Positions 1 to 8,347 are shown, counted from the first letter of the stretch. The stretch: 38,679 nt of DNA from Clostridiales bacterium (GCA_012519635.1 JAAYPV010000053.1:1-38679), one strand, 5' to 3'. The notes: generated by a model not told the origin, from the letters alone. A program made the numbers and translations.

Positions 1-356
1 CACAAAGTACGAAAGTAGTGACTTGTTATAAATACAGGGAAAAACGAAATGTGAAACTGATATAGGAAAACTTAAAGATAAGTATATTAAAATTGTCTAC
101 ATGCTAGAAATTGGTGATATTTTGTAAATCTGCATACAAAGATATTTAACATATTTTGAATAAGCATTGATTTTAAACATGCCATGATTTATAATATAAT
201 AGTGAAAAATTATATGAATACTTTAAATGGCTTTGTAACACAAAAGACAGAATATTATCCATTAGATTTTAAAGAATTTATGTTAAGAAGATGTAAGTTA
301 AAACACAAGTTCCCATTAATAAACTATTTTTTACCAACCGGAGGGACAAGGCTTAA
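1..356. other. Non-coding leader upstream of the two-component operon
   Basis: No convincing gene lies here. One frame is open from the window edge to a TAG near position 65 and could be the tail of an upstream gene, but it is too short to judge. The right half holds a strong promoter (167-195) and a leader of about 155 nt before the response regulator. Within that leader, 221-230 can pair imperfectly with 259-274, and 231-236 can pair with 240-246, so a small branched hairpin is possible. I recognise no known riboswitch. A GGAGG ribosome site at 340-344 serves the ATG at 357. Confidence 0.5.
167..195 (+). promoter_or_regulatory. Sigma-A promoter for the response regulator/kinase operon
   Basis: TTGATT at 167-172, a 17-bp spacer, and TATAAT at 190-195. 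A second overlapping TATAAT lies at 195-200. Predicted transcription start is near 202, leaving a 5' UTR of about 155 nt, which is unusually long compared with other promoters in this window. Confidence 0.7.
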
Positions 357-1025
357 ATGAAAAAAATACTTCTTGTTGAGGACGACAAAAGCATAGTTGA
401 GAATCTTAAAGAATTTCTTATAAATGAAGGCTATTATGTTGATACGGTTGCTGGACAATCGGCTGCTATTGATATGCTTGAGGAGAATAAATATGACCTG
501 CTGCTTGTAGACATTTCTTTGTCTGATGGGAATGGGTTTGCTGTTTGCAAGGCAGCAAAAAGCAAAAACGATTTGCCAGTGATTTTTTTAACTGCATCAG
601 GTGATGAATACAGTGTTGTGACAGGTCTGGATATGGGTGCCGATGATTATATAAATAAACCTTTTCGTCCGAGAGAGTTGAGTTCAAGGATTAGAAGTGT
701 TTTGCGACGATATGGGAAAACACAATCAGTTGTAGAAGTGGGTGGATTATGTGTTGATATAATTAGAGGTAATGTTTCAAAGAACGGTGTTGAAATAGTG
801 CTTTCTGCATTAGAATACAGACTGCTGCTTGTGTTTTTAAACAATAAGGGTACAGTTCTTTCAAGAAGCAGATTGCTTGATGAAATCTGGGATATTGCAG
901 GTGAGTATGTAAATGACAATACGCTAACCGTTTACATAAAACGGTTACGAGATAAAATTGAGGATGATCCACAGTTCCCGACGATTATCAAGACAGTACG
1001 AGGTTTGGGATACAGGGTAGATTAA
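357..1025 (+). CDS. OmpR/PhoB-family response regulator (BceR/VanR-like)
   Basis: This is a 222-aa transcription factor acting downstream of the adjacent kinase. The receiver domain (about residues 1-115) has the acidic pocket E8-D9-D10, the phospho-acceptor D52, the switch residue T79 and the conserved K101 followed by PF. A winged-helix DNA-binding domain (about 125-222) ends in the typical VRGLGYRVD motif. The length is standard for the family. The ATG at 357 follows GGAGG at 340-344. The kinase gene starts 23 nt after its stop, so the two are co-transcribed. The nearby ABC transporter makes it a likely regulator of antimicrobial-peptide or envelope-stress detoxification. That role is inferred from position, as no ligand can be read from sequence. 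Subfamily naming (BceR versus VanR) is uncertain. Confidence 0.93.
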   Translation: MKKILLVEDDKSIVENLKEFLINEGYYVDTVAGQSAAIDMLEENKYDLLLVDISLSDGNGFAVCKAAKSKNDLPVIFLTASGDEYSVVTGLDMGADDYINKPFRPRELSSRIRSVLRRYGKTQSVVEVGGLCVDIIRGNVSKNGVEIVLSALEYRLLLVFLNNKGTVLSRSRLLDEIWDIAGEYVNDNTLTVYIKRLRDKIEDDPQFPTIIKTVRGLGYRVD

Positions 1026-1048
1026 CCTATTATAAAAGGAAAAGATAA

Positions 1049-2056
1049 ATGAAATTACTTAGGAATCATGATGTTAAACGTAGCTTATTGCTATATATTT
1101 TGTTGACCGTGTTTTTTACGGTTGCAGCTGCTTTTTTCAATGTTTACTTTTCGGCTTATATTTTCGTTGTCTGTATAGCTTTTACTCTGATTAATATATT
1201 TATAACATATAGAAGGTACAAAAAAATTAGCAGTTTCAGCCAAGAGTTAGATAAAATACTACATGGAAATGAAACAATAAATTTAAGTGAATACTCAGAG
1301 GGCGAGCTAGCAATATTACAAAATGAAGTGTCGAAGTTATCTATACAACTAAGGGAGCAGGCGGAAAATTTAATTAATGATAAAATATTTCTAACAGATG
1401 CTATTGCGGATATATCCCATCAGATTAGAACTCCGTTGACATCACTAAATCTTATTATATCCTTTTTATCAAAGCCTACCTTAACAGATGAACGACGGTT
1501 TAGTCTTGTTAAGGAAGCGGAAACTCTTCTCACCCGTATTGACTGGCTAATTTCAGCGTTATTGAAAATGTCAAAACTGGACTCAGGAACTGCTAATCTG
1601 ATAAAAGAGACCGTTGATGTTAAAAATCTGATTAATCGTGCTACGGCCTCAATTGCAATTCCTATGGAATTACGGGAACAGCAACTTGTCACACACTTTG
1701 AAAGTGAACCATCATTTACAGGTGACTTGCAATGGACTGTTGAAGCTGTTGAAAATATTTTGAAGAACTGTATGGAGCATACTCCAAGAGGTGGAATTAT
1801 AACAGTCAGAGCAAATGAAAATGCTATATATACTGAGATTGTTATAAGTGATAATGGTGTTGGAATAAATAAAGAGGATTTACCACATCTTTTTGACAGG
1901 TTCTATAAGGGGAAAAATTCAAGCTCTCAAAGCTTTGGAATCGGTTTGGCATTGGCAAGAATGATAATAGTTAGTCAGAACGGAACAATCAAAGCGGAAA
2001 ATAACCCTGCGGGAGGAGCTGTTTTTACAATAAGATTTTACAAAGGAGTTGTTTGA
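1049..2056 (+). CDS. Intramembrane-sensing sensor histidine kinase (BceS-like)
   Basis: This 335-aa membrane kinase is the partner of the preceding regulator. Two transmembrane segments (about residues 12-31 and 34-54) are separated by almost no external loop, which is the layout of intramembrane-sensing kinases that take their signal from an ABC transporter rather than from a large external domain. A coiled segment leads to the dimerisation H-box with phospho-acceptor H124 in DISHQIRTPL. The ATPase domain has the N-box (N240, with CMEHTP), the G1 box DNGVGI (268-273) and the G2 box FGIGLAL (296-302). All catalytic boxes are intact. A terminator hairpin begins at the stop codon, so the ABC genes downstream need their own promoter. 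Confidence 0.92.
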   Translation: MKLLRNHDVKRSLLLYILLTVFFTVAAAFFNVYFSAYIFVVCIAFTLINIFITYRRYKKISSFSQELDKILHGNETINLSEYSEGELAILQNEVSKLSIQLREQAENLINDKIFLTDAIADISHQIRTPLTSLNLIISFLSKPTLTDERRFSLVKEAETLLTRIDWLISALLKMSKLDSGTANLIKETVDVKNLINRATASIAIPMELREQQLVTHFESEPSFTGDLQWTVEAVENILKNCMEHTPRGGIITVRANENAIYTEIVISDNGVGINKEDLPHLFDRFYKGKNSSSQSFGIGLALARMIIVSQNGTIKAENNPAGGAVFTIRFYKGVV

Positions 2057-2079
2057 AAGAGCCGAAACAGGCTCTTTTT
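2056..2079 (+). terminator. Rho-independent terminator after the kinase gene
   Basis: An 8-bp perfect stem, AAAGAGCC (2056-2063) with GGCTCTTT (2070-2077), encloses a 6-nt loop and runs into a T tract. It overlaps the last base of the kinase stop codon, so the regulatory pair is transcriptionally separated from the ABC pair. Confidence 0.85.
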
Positions 2080-2107
2080 CGTTTGTGACATTTTTGTTAT
2101 TTTAAAG

Positions 2108-2138
2108 TCACCTATATGTCACCATAGTCTGATACAAT
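2108..2138 (+). promoter_or_regulatory. Promoter and candidate response-regulator operator for the ABC transporter
   Basis: An extended -10, TGA-TACAAT (2130-2138), precedes the ABC genes, but no good -35 hexamer sits 17 bp upstream. In its place there is an 11-bp-period direct repeat, GTCACC at 2108-2113 and again at 2119-2124. An inverted GTGAC lies at 2085-2089. OmpR-family regulators characteristically bind direct repeats spaced about one helical turn apart at promoters with poor -35 boxes, so this is a plausible target of the regulator encoded at 357-1025. The repeat is seen directly. Its function is inferred. Confidence 0.55.
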
Positions 2139-2190
2139 TAATTCATAAAGATAAGTTTGAATACAAAATAATAAAAAGGAAGGCGGTATT

Positions 2191-2874
2191 ATGGAAATAT
2201 TAAGAGTAGAAAATCTTACAAAAATATATGGAAATAATGATAATACGGTAAGAGCACTTGACGGGGTATCATTTTCAGTGCAAAAGGGTGAGTTTATTGC
2301 CATTATAGGTCCTTCAGGCTCAGGCAAATCTACATTGCTGCATATTCTCGGGGGAGTTGATAAACCGACAAGTGGAAAGGTATATACGGGAGGACAGGAT
2401 GTTTATGCGCAGAGTGATGAGGAACTTGCAATTTTCAGACGCCGGCAGGTAGGACTTATATATCAATTTTATAATCTTATTCCGGTGCTAAATGTTGTAG
2501 AAAACATAACATTGCCTGTTTTGATTGACGGTAGGGAAATCAATAAGGCAAGGCTTGAAGAATTACTTGACACATTAAAACTTAAGGGGCGGGAAAATCA
2601 TCTTCCTAATCAGCTTTCGGGTGGTCAACAGCAACGCGTTTCAATAGGTAGGGCGCTGATGAATGCTCCTGCAGTAGTACTGGCTGATGAACCTACTGGT
2701 AATCTTGACTCAAAAAACAGCCAGGAAATTGTAGAGCTGTTGAAGTTGTCAAATAAGAAATACGGTCAGACTCTTATTGTTATAACACATGATGAAAATA
2801 TAGCCTTACAAGCAAATCGCATAATTGCAATTGAGGACGGAAGAATAACGCGTGACGAGGTGTTGCGTAAATGA
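2191..2874 (+). CDS. ABC transporter ATP-binding protein (LolD/BceA/MacB type)
   Basis: This 227-aa cytoplasmic ATPase energises the permease encoded next. The Walker A motif GPSGSGKST spans residues 40-48, the Q-loop glutamine is at Q92, the signature LSGGQQQR at 142-149, Walker B with the DEPTGNLDS extension at 161-173, and the switch histidine is H200. The DEPTGNLDS form is typical of the MacB/LolD/BceA clade of mechanotransmission transporters. A strong GGAAGG ribosome site precedes the ATG. The stop codon overlaps the permease start by 4 nt, indicating translational coupling. Expression probably depends on the upstream direct-repeat promoter. The likely role is removal of, or protection from, cell-envelope-active peptides, inferred from the neighbouring kinase and regulator. 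Confidence 0.93.
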   Translation: MEILRVENLTKIYGNNDNTVRALDGVSFSVQKGEFIAIIGPSGSGKSTLLHILGGVDKPTSGKVYTGGQDVYAQSDEELAIFRRRQVGLIYQFYNLIPVLNVVENITLPVLIDGREINKARLEELLDTLKLKGRENHLPNQLSGGQQQRVSIGRALMNAPAVVLADEPTGNLDSKNSQEIVELLKLSNKKYGQTLIVITHDENIALQANRIIAIEDGRITRDEVLRK

Positions 2875-5507
2875 ACATATTAAACAAAGTTACAATAAAA
2901 TTACTTGTTAAAAACAAGGTAAGGACGTTAGTTACAATAATAGGAATAATTTTATCTGTCGCCATGTTTACAGCAGTAACGACAAGCATATCGAGCTTTC
3001 AGAATTTTCTCAAAGAAGTTATAATTGCGGAGGAGGGCTATTGGCATGGCGCAGTGTATAATCTTAACAACACAGGTATCGAGAAAATAAGAAATAATTC
3101 TGATGTAGAGAAAATTGCTTTAATTCAGAATATTGGATATGTACAGCTTGAAAAGTATAACAATGAAAACAAACCCTTTTTGTTCATTGGCGGAATCGAT
3201 AGCAGCTTTGTTGATATTATACCGATTTATTTTAAAGACGGAAGGCTTCCAGAGAGTTCAGATGAAATAATTCTACCCGCACATCTCTTAACAAATGGTG
3301 GTGTTAGGTATAATGTAGGAGACATACTTGAACTGGATGTAGGCAAGGTTATGATTAATGGGATTCCGCTTACTCAGCAGGATACATTTGCTTTTGGCAA
3401 TAGTTTTAAAATGGAATTTACAAAGGGCATGCATAGAACCTTTAAGGTTGTAGGTATTTATGAACGACCGGACTTTGAATACTATTCAGCTCCAGGATAT
3501 ACAGCATTGACCTTAAGCGATGGCAGTAAAGAATATAACTCCGATGTTTATTTTGTATATAACTCTCCAAAGTATGTAAGCAGTTATCTTGACAACAACT
3601 TCAAGGAGAATAATACTAGGATACACTCTGATTTACTTCGTGTTATGGGTATATCGGATGATAATGCGTTCAATTCAGTATTATACAGTTTGGGAGCAAT
3701 ATTAATTATTCTGATAATGGTTGGCTCCATTTCATTGATTTATAATGCTTTTTCCATATCCGTATCCGAGAGAACAAAACAGTACGGATTGCTGACATCC
3801 GTAGGTGCAACAAAGCGACAATTAATGCGAAGTATTTTGACAGAAGCATCATTGCTTAATGTGATAGGAATCCCCATAGGGGTACTGGCTGGTATGGCGG
3901 GTATTGGAATAACATTCATGCTTTGCGAGGATTTGTTTAAGTCTTTTCTTAATATATCATCAGGACTTGTATTAAAGCTTCATGTTTCATGGGAGGCTTT
4001 GGTGATTGCTCTTTTAATAAGTATTGTAACTGTTTTGATTTCAGCATATATTCCAGCAAAAAGAGCAATGAAAGTATCGGTTATTGATGCTATACGCCAG
4101 ACACAAGATATAAAGATAGATGCACGCAAGGTAAGGACTTCAAAATTATCCTATAAGTTGTTTGGGATTGAGGGCATGATTGCGACTAAAAATTTTAAGC
4201 GCAACAAAAAGAAATATCGTGCGACAGTGATATCACTTTTTATAAGCGTTGTACTTTTTATATCAGCCTCTAGTTTTTCAGTATATCTGACGGAAGGTGT
4301 TAGATCTGTTGTAAGTGTTTCGGAATATGATATAGCCTATTCATTGTCAGCGGATGATACTCAAAATATGTCCATTGATGATATATACAAGAAGCTGTCA
4401 TCAATTGATGGTATTAGTAAATCAGGATATACACTTGTCACATACCAAAGAGTTCTTGTGCCAACAAATCTTGTTAACAAAAAATATATAGATTACCGTA
4501 AGCAAAAGTTAGGTAATGATTCTTTTGATGCAAATAACTCTGATTTGTTTGAATTTGATGCATTACTATATTTTATAAATGATGATTTATATAAAGAATT
4601 TATAACAGCAAATAATCTTGATATTAATAAATTTATGGAGTCAGACCTGCCAGAAGCTTCTGTTATAGATTTTGTTAAAAAGTATGATGGAAAGTACCAC
4701 ACATTCAATGTATTAACAGAAAGCAGCATGGAAGTATTGCTTGCACAGCAAAAAGAGGGCGAAGAGTATGATAGCTTGAATGAATCGAGCTATGAAGAAA
4801 ACATATTGGATAATGAAGCGTATGATTTAAAATCGGTTAAAATAGGGGCTGTTGTTGAAAGCAAACCTTTTGTAGTTGATATAAATACTGATGGACTAAC
4901 ATTTTTATATCCGTATAGTAAACTCAATGCAGTTCTTGGTAATGGTGATTATGACGAAACACACAGTGCGGTATATTTTAAAGCTGAGGATCATAAAGCT
5001 GTTTATGAAAAAATGAGTAATGTAATTATGGAAAATGGTCTGAATTCATCTAACCTTTATGATTACGCAGATAGGGTAGAGTCACAAAGAGCGTTGATTA
5101 CAGTGTTAAATGTGTTTTCATATGGATTTATTGTTCTTATTTCACTTATTGCTGCAGCAAATGTTTTCAATACTATCTCAACAAATATCTCTCTTCGCAG
5201 ACGGGAGATGGCAATGCTGAAATCGATTGGAATGACTCAAAAGGGATTCAGTAAGATGATGAATTTTGAATGTTTACTATATGGAGTAAAGGGTTTAATA
5301 TATGGTCTTCCAGTTTCGTTTGTAATAACCTATTGGATTTTTAAAAGCATATCAAATGGTTGGGAAACAAACTTTTTTATTCCATGGCAAAATGTCGCAA
5401 TAGCGGTTGGAAGCGTATTTGCTGTTGTTTTTGCAACTATGATTTATTCCATGCAAAAGATTAAAAAAGATAATCCTATTGATGCATTGAAAAATGAAAA
5501 TCTCTAG
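2871..5507 (+). CDS. FtsX-family ABC transporter permease, large two-domain form
   Basis: This 878-aa membrane protein pairs with the ATPase upstream. An N-terminal transmembrane helix (about 14-38) is followed by a large external region to about residue 270. A three-helix FtsX core follows (about 275-305, 328-355, 372-395) and contains the SERTKQYGLLTSVGATKRQ coupling motif. A further helix (about 452-475), a second large external domain and a C-terminal three-helix FtsX unit (about 760-865, with RREMAMLKSIGMTQ) complete it. There are therefore two FtsX modules in one chain. It is longer than BceB-type permeases (about 650 aa), so the sensing region differs from the Bacillus prototype. No peptide substrate can be named from sequence. 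Confidence 0.9.
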   Translation: MNILNKVTIKLLVKNKVRTLVTIIGIILSVAMFTAVTTSISSFQNFLKEVIIAEEGYWHGAVYNLNNTGIEKIRNNSDVEKIALIQNIGYVQLEKYNNENKPFLFIGGIDSSFVDIIPIYFKDGRLPESSDEIILPAHLLTNGGVRYNVGDILELDVGKVMINGIPLTQQDTFAFGNSFKMEFTKGMHRTFKVVGIYERPDFEYYSAPGYTALTLSDGSKEYNSDVYFVYNSPKYVSSYLDNNFKENNTRIHSDLLRVMGISDDNAFNSVLYSLGAILIILIMVGSISLIYNAFSISVSERTKQYGLLTSVGATKRQLMRSILTEASLLNVIGIPIGVLAGMAGIGITFMLCEDLFKSFLNISSGLVLKLHVSWEALVIALLISIVTVLISAYIPAKRAMKVSVIDAIRQTQDIKIDARKVRTSKLSYKLFGIEGMIATKNFKRNKKKYRATVISLFISVVLFISASSFSVYLTEGVRSVVSVSEYDIAYSLSADDTQNMSIDDIYKKLSSIDGISKSGYTLVTYQRVLVPTNLVNKKYIDYRKQKLGNDSFDANNSDLFEFDALLYFINDDLYKEFITANNLDINKFMESDLPEASVIDFVKKYDGKYHTFNVLTESSMEVLLAQQKEGEEYDSLNESSYEENILDNEAYDLKSVKIGAVVESKPFVVDINTDGLTFLYPYSKLNAVLGNGDYDETHSAVYFKAEDHKAVYEKMSNVIMENGLNSSNLYDYADRVESQRALITVLNVFSYGFIVLISLIAAANVFNTISTNISLRRREMAMLKSIGMTQKGFSKMMNFECLLYGVKGLIYGLPVSFVITYWIFKSISNGWETNFFIPWQNVAIAVGSVFAVVFATMIYSMQKIKKDNPIDALKNENL

Positions 5508-5513
5508 TTTTAC

Positions 5514-5546
5514 TGCCGTTTACCTAATGGTAAGCGGCATATTTCT
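5514..5546 (+). terminator. Terminator after the ABC permease
   Basis: An 11-bp stem, TGCCGTTTACC (5514-5524) with GGTAAGCGGCA (5529-5539), has one G-U pair and a 4-nt loop. It lies just after the stop codon and is followed by a moderately T-rich tail. Confidence 0.75.
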
Positions 5547-5744
5547 ATATGGTAAGTATTTTAAAGCAGGACTAAATTTGTATTTGTACGAAAATGTTGA
5601 AGAATTGATAATTAAGTTATTGTTTGATGTTATAAATTACAGATTATTGCTTGTCATTTAAAAGTATAATATTCGTTGGAACACACATAAAAATTACTTA
5701 AAGTTTTATGATGGATTGTTATTGATATAACAATTGAATATAAA
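5547..5744. other. AT-rich intergenic stretch without a recognised gene
   Basis: This is the middle of a 358-nt gap between the permease and a minus-strand gene. I see no open frame with a ribosome site and no structured RNA. A TATAAT near 5665 lacks a convincing -35 box at the right distance. It appears to be convergent-gene spacer flanked by two terminators. Confidence 0.5.
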
Positions 5745-5772
5745 TTAAAAGCCAAAACAATTTTGTTTTGGC
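5745..5772 (-). terminator. Terminator for the small minus-strand gene at 5866-6213
   Basis: A 9-bp perfect stem, GCCAAAACA (5751-5759) with TGTTTTGGC (5764-5772), has a 4-nt loop. Read on the minus strand it is followed by TTTTAATTTA, a good tail. The plus-strand tail is weaker, so it mainly serves the minus-strand gene. Confidence 0.75.
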
Positions 5773-5865
5773 CTTTACAGTACTGATGCAATTATTAGCA
5801 ATACACTCTTTAAGGAAATTTGAGAAAGAAATTTATAATGTCATATATAATTAAAATACAAAATA

Positions 5866-6213
5866 TTACTTAACTGCATCAGCTAATATGCTACTTATAT
5901 TATTCTTATCACACAGTTCAACAAAAGCCTGTTCTTCGCATATTTTTTTGCAGATATTCAATGTTTCTACATCTGCATCAACATCCAAAAGGAGTATTCT
6001 GATTGATTTCTTATCATTCCCCCACATTACATTCCGTATGATATTTCTCAGCTTAAACTCTATTGCATTTTCGTGCTTCTTTATTGGAATAACTATAATC
6101 GAGTCTTCTACTATACTATTTTCACTATAAATTAACTTAGCAAATAAATTTATTGATTGTATCGCTATAATAATGCCTAACAAAAGTACTGCAGTAATTA
6201 TCAAGCTTTCCAT
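5866..6213 (-). CDS. Small single-pass membrane protein of unknown function
   Basis: This is a 115-aa protein I cannot name. One N-terminal transmembrane helix (about residues 4-27) is followed by a soluble region beginning with a basic segment. It contains a strand-like stretch SIRILLLDVDAD (about 69-80) and then Cys-rich helices with cysteines at about positions 86, 90 and 98. The pattern of a hydrophobic strand ending in acidic residues recalls a small alpha/beta fold, but no catalytic motif is clear. Small proteins with this general layout occur in Clostridia, which is only my recollection of a pattern. Coding is supported by a strong AGGAGGG ribosome site 7 nt before the ATG and by a downstream terminator in the right orientation. 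Confidence 0.75.
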   Translation of the reverse strand: MESLIITAVLLLGIIIAIQSINLFAKLIYSENSIVEDSIIVIPIKKHENAIEFKLRNIIRNVMWGNDKKSIRILLLDVDADVETLNICKKICEEQAFVELCDKNNISSILADAVK

Positions 6214-6311
6214 TTCCAGCCCTCCTAAGTAAAATTTTCTTATTAATAGTTTATGATAAATCTATGTTTTTGTGATTGTAATTTACATTACAGGCATTAT
6301 TATTATCAAAA

Positions 6312-6354
6312 ATATAAAATAAGACTTGTATCTTCTTTAGTGAAAATACAAGCC
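6312..6354 (-). terminator. Terminator for the minus-strand gene at 6388-6759
   Basis: On the minus strand GGCTTGTAT (6346-6354) pairs with ATACAAGTC (6323-6331) around a 14-nt loop and runs into TTATTTTATATTTTT. The orientation fits the gene immediately upstream on that strand. Confidence 0.7.
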
Positions 6355-6387
6355 TTAATCATATGTAATCAGATAGTTTAAAATATT

Positions 6388-6759
6388 TTACCTTACTACT
6401 ATTGTTAATTTTGTCTGTTCGGTAGTTTCTTCAGTTTCCGTAGTTTCAGTTGTTGTTTTATTCTTTTTTTTATTTTCTCTAGGAGAATATCTTGTTGTTT
6501 CGGTATTATCTTCTTCTGTTTGCTTAACAACAGTAGTAGTTATCTCAGACACTTTGCTCTCCTCAGTGCTTTTTGAGTTATACTCCTTAATAAAATCCCA
6601 AATATTTGTTTCTGGTGTTTCAAAAACAATATTTGGCTTATCTATGCTGTTTACTCTTCCTTCATTATATCTATTAATCTTTTCTGTAAATGATAGCCCT
6701 AAAAATGAAAGAAATAAAGCTATGAACACTGCAGCTGCAATACTTACAATACGCTTCAT
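6388..6759 (-). CDS. Membrane-anchored Thr/Glu-rich low-complexity protein
   Basis: This is a 123-aa protein of unknown function. A signal-anchor or signal peptide (about residues 1-25: MKR, then a hydrophobic stretch) is followed by a short ordered segment (about 26-65). The rest is a low-complexity tail dominated by Thr, Glu and Lys (about 66-120) with repeats of the kind TTTETTETEETTE. This resembles the Thr/Glu linkers of secreted and cellulosomal proteins in Ruminococcus-like bacteria, including the dockerin protein at 12.6-14.2 kb, but no binding domain follows here. Coding is supported by a GGGGAGAAG ribosome site, a near-consensus promoter and a terminator. The protein is probably surface-exposed. 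Confidence 0.75.
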   Translation of the reverse strand: MKRIVSIAAAVFIALFLSFLGLSFTEKINRYNEGRVNSIDKPNIVFETPETNIWDFIKEYNSKSTEESKVSEITTTVVKQTEEDNTETTRYSPRENKKKNKTTTETTETEETTEQTKLTIVVR

Positions 6760-6792
6760 ATGCTTCTCCCCTAAAGTAATGAATTTTTGTTT

Positions 6793-6821
6793 ATTATATC
6801 ATATTTATAGTAAAATGTAAA
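6793..6821 (-). promoter_or_regulatory. Promoter for the minus-strand Thr/Glu-rich protein gene
   Basis: On the minus strand: TTTACA (6816-6821), a 17-bp spacer ending in TGA, then TATAAT (6793-6798). That is an extended -10 with good hexamers. It diverges from the glyA promoter about 85 bp away. Confidence 0.75.
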
Positions 6822-6905
6822 GAATAAACTGCTTAATCAATCGCGTATTATAATTTAACTAGTATACTATTGCAAATAAATATTGCATAAAAAGTTAAAT
6901 TCTTA

Positions 6906-6934
6906 TTGTAATTATTCCAAATTTATTGTATACT
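6906..6934 (+). promoter_or_regulatory. Promoter for glyA
   Basis: TTGTAA (6906-6911), a 17-bp spacer, then TATACT (6929-6934). The predicted leader is only about 28 nt, so a glycine or other riboswitch is unlikely here. Confidence 0.65.
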
Positions 6935-6968
6935 ATAAATATTATTGAAAACTTGAAAGGAAGATATT

Positions 6969-8225
6969 ATGTACGAAGATATTATGGATTCTATCGGATT
7001 TGTCAAAAATGCAGATATTGAAGTTGGCGAGGCAATGGAGAAAGAACTTGCAAGACAAAAGAGAAACCTTGAATTGATTGCAAGTGAAAATATAGTAAGC
7101 CCTGCTGTAATGGCTGCAATGGGTTCTGTTTTAACAAATAAATATGCAGAGGGCTATCCCGGAAAGCGTTATTATGGTGGTTGCGAATGTGTGGACATTG
7201 TTGAGAATATAGCTATTGAAAGAGCTAAAAAGCTTTTTGGAGCAAAATACGCAAATGTTCAGGCTCATTCAGGTGCACAGGCTAATACAGCGGCATATTT
7301 TGCAATAATCAATCCTGGTGATACTGTTTTAGGTATGAGCTTGGCTCATGGTGGACATTTGACACATGGTTCGCCTGTTAATCTATCAGGTAAATATTTC
7401 AACTTTATTTCCTATGGCTTAAGCGAAAAGGACGAAAAAATAGATTATGATGCTATTGAAAAATTGGCAAGGGAAAATTCTCCAAAGCTGATTGTTGCAG
7501 GAGCAAGTGCATATCCAAGAGCGATTGATTTTGAAAGAATATCCCAAATTGCTAAATCTGTTGGTGCATACTTTATGGTTGATATGGCACATATCGCTGG
7601 ATTGGTAGCTGCAGGCTTACATCAATCACCTGTTCCTTATGCTGATATTGTGACTTCTACGACTCACAAAACTTTAAGAGGCCCAAGAGGTGGATTAATT
7701 CTTACAAATAATGAAGAATTGGCAATGAAGATTAATAAGGCTGTTTTTCCTGGAATTCAGGGTGGACCTTTAATGCATGTTATTGCTGCAAAGGCAGTGT
7801 GCTTTGGTGAAGCATTGAAGGATGACTTTAAGGTATATCAGAAAAAAGTTATTGAAAATGCACAGGTACTATCTGAAGAATTGATGAAATATGGATTTAA
7901 CCTTGTTTCAGGAGGAACTGACAATCATCTGATGCTTGTTGATTTGCGTCCATTTGATATCACAGGTAAGGAATTAGAGAACAGGCTTGATGAGGTTTAT
8001 ATCACTGTCAATAAAAATGCTATACCAAATGACCCACAAAGTCCATTTGTTACTAGCGGAATTAGAATTGGTACACCTGCTGTAACAAGCAGAGGTTTAG
8101 GTGCTGAAGAGATGAAGAAGATTGCTGAATATATTTATCTAACAGCTAAGGATTTTGAAAACAATGTTGATAAAATTAGAAACGGCGTAACTGAAATCTG
8201 TACTAAATTCCCTCTATATGAATAA
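6969..8225 (+). CDS. glyA: Serine hydroxymethyltransferase
   Basis: This cytoplasmic PLP enzyme interconverts serine plus tetrahydrofolate with glycine plus 5,10-methylene-tetrahydrofolate, the main one-carbon entry point. Its 418 aa are typical of bacterial GlyA. Landmarks include NLELIASEN (33-41), the [15 protein letters not shown] segment (57-71), VDMAHIAGL (204-212) with the PLP-ring aspartate D205, and the PLP-lysine motif [14 protein letters not shown] (229-242) with K234 as the Schiff-base lysine. GIRIGTPA, which binds the substrate carboxylate, is near the C terminus. The gene is monocistronic, with its own promoter upstream and two hairpins downstream. The ATG follows a GAAAGGAAG ribosome site. 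Confidence 0.98.
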   Translation: MYEDIMDSIGFVKNADIEVGEAMEKELARQKRNLELIASENIVSPAVMAAMGSVLTNKYAEGYPGKRYYGGCECVDIVENIAIERAKKLFGAKYANVQAHSGAQANTAAYFAIINPGDTVLGMSLAHGGHLTHGSPVNLSGKYFNFISYGLSEKDEKIDYDAIEKLARENSPKLIVAGASAYPRAIDFERISQIAKSVGAYFMVDMAHIAGLVAAGLHQSPVPYADIVTSTTHKTLRGPRGGLILTNNEELAMKINKAVFPGIQGGPLMHVIAAKAVCFGEALKDDFKVYQKKVIENAQVLSEELMKYGFNLVSGGTDNHLMLVDLRPFDITGKELENRLDEVYITVNKNAIPNDPQSPFVTSGIRIGTPAVTSRGLGAEEMKKIAEYIYLTAKDFENNVDKIRNGVTEICTKFPLYE

Positions 8226-8268
8226 AAATATGCAAAGAATGAGAATAATATAAAGATTATATGTACTA

Positions 8269-8298
8269 AAAGGCTGTGTAAAATAATATGCAGCCTTT
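8269..8298 (+). terminator. First hairpin after glyA
   Basis: An 8-bp perfect stem, AAAGGCTG (8269-8276) with CAGCCTTT (8291-8298), has a 14-nt loop. The T tail is short, so termination may be shared with the next hairpin. Confidence 0.55.
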
Positions 8299-8310
8299 GC
8301 ATATTAGAAA

Positions 8311-8347
8311 TCCCCTGAAGTTTTAAAATTCAGGGGATAATTATTTA
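8311..8347 (+). terminator. Second hairpin after glyA
   Basis: A 9-bp perfect stem, TCCCCTGAA (8311-8319) with TTCAGGGGA (8329-8337), has a 9-nt loop and is followed by TAATTATTTAA. It is stronger than the preceding hairpin and probably the main glyA terminator. Confidence 0.65.

Noticed and set aside
5866-6759. Small minus-strand gene pair as a toxin-antitoxin system
   Set aside because: The two genes have separate terminators and promoters, both encode envelope proteins, and neither shows a toxin or antitoxin motif.
6935-6968. Possible glycine riboswitch before glyA
   Set aside because: The predicted leader is about 28 nt, far too short for a riboswitch aptamer.
8268-8340. Two successive hairpins after glyA as a CRISPR-like or mobile-element repeat
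   Set aside because: The two stems are unrelated in sequence and have the form of ordinary terminators. No repeats of either were noticed elsewhere in the window.
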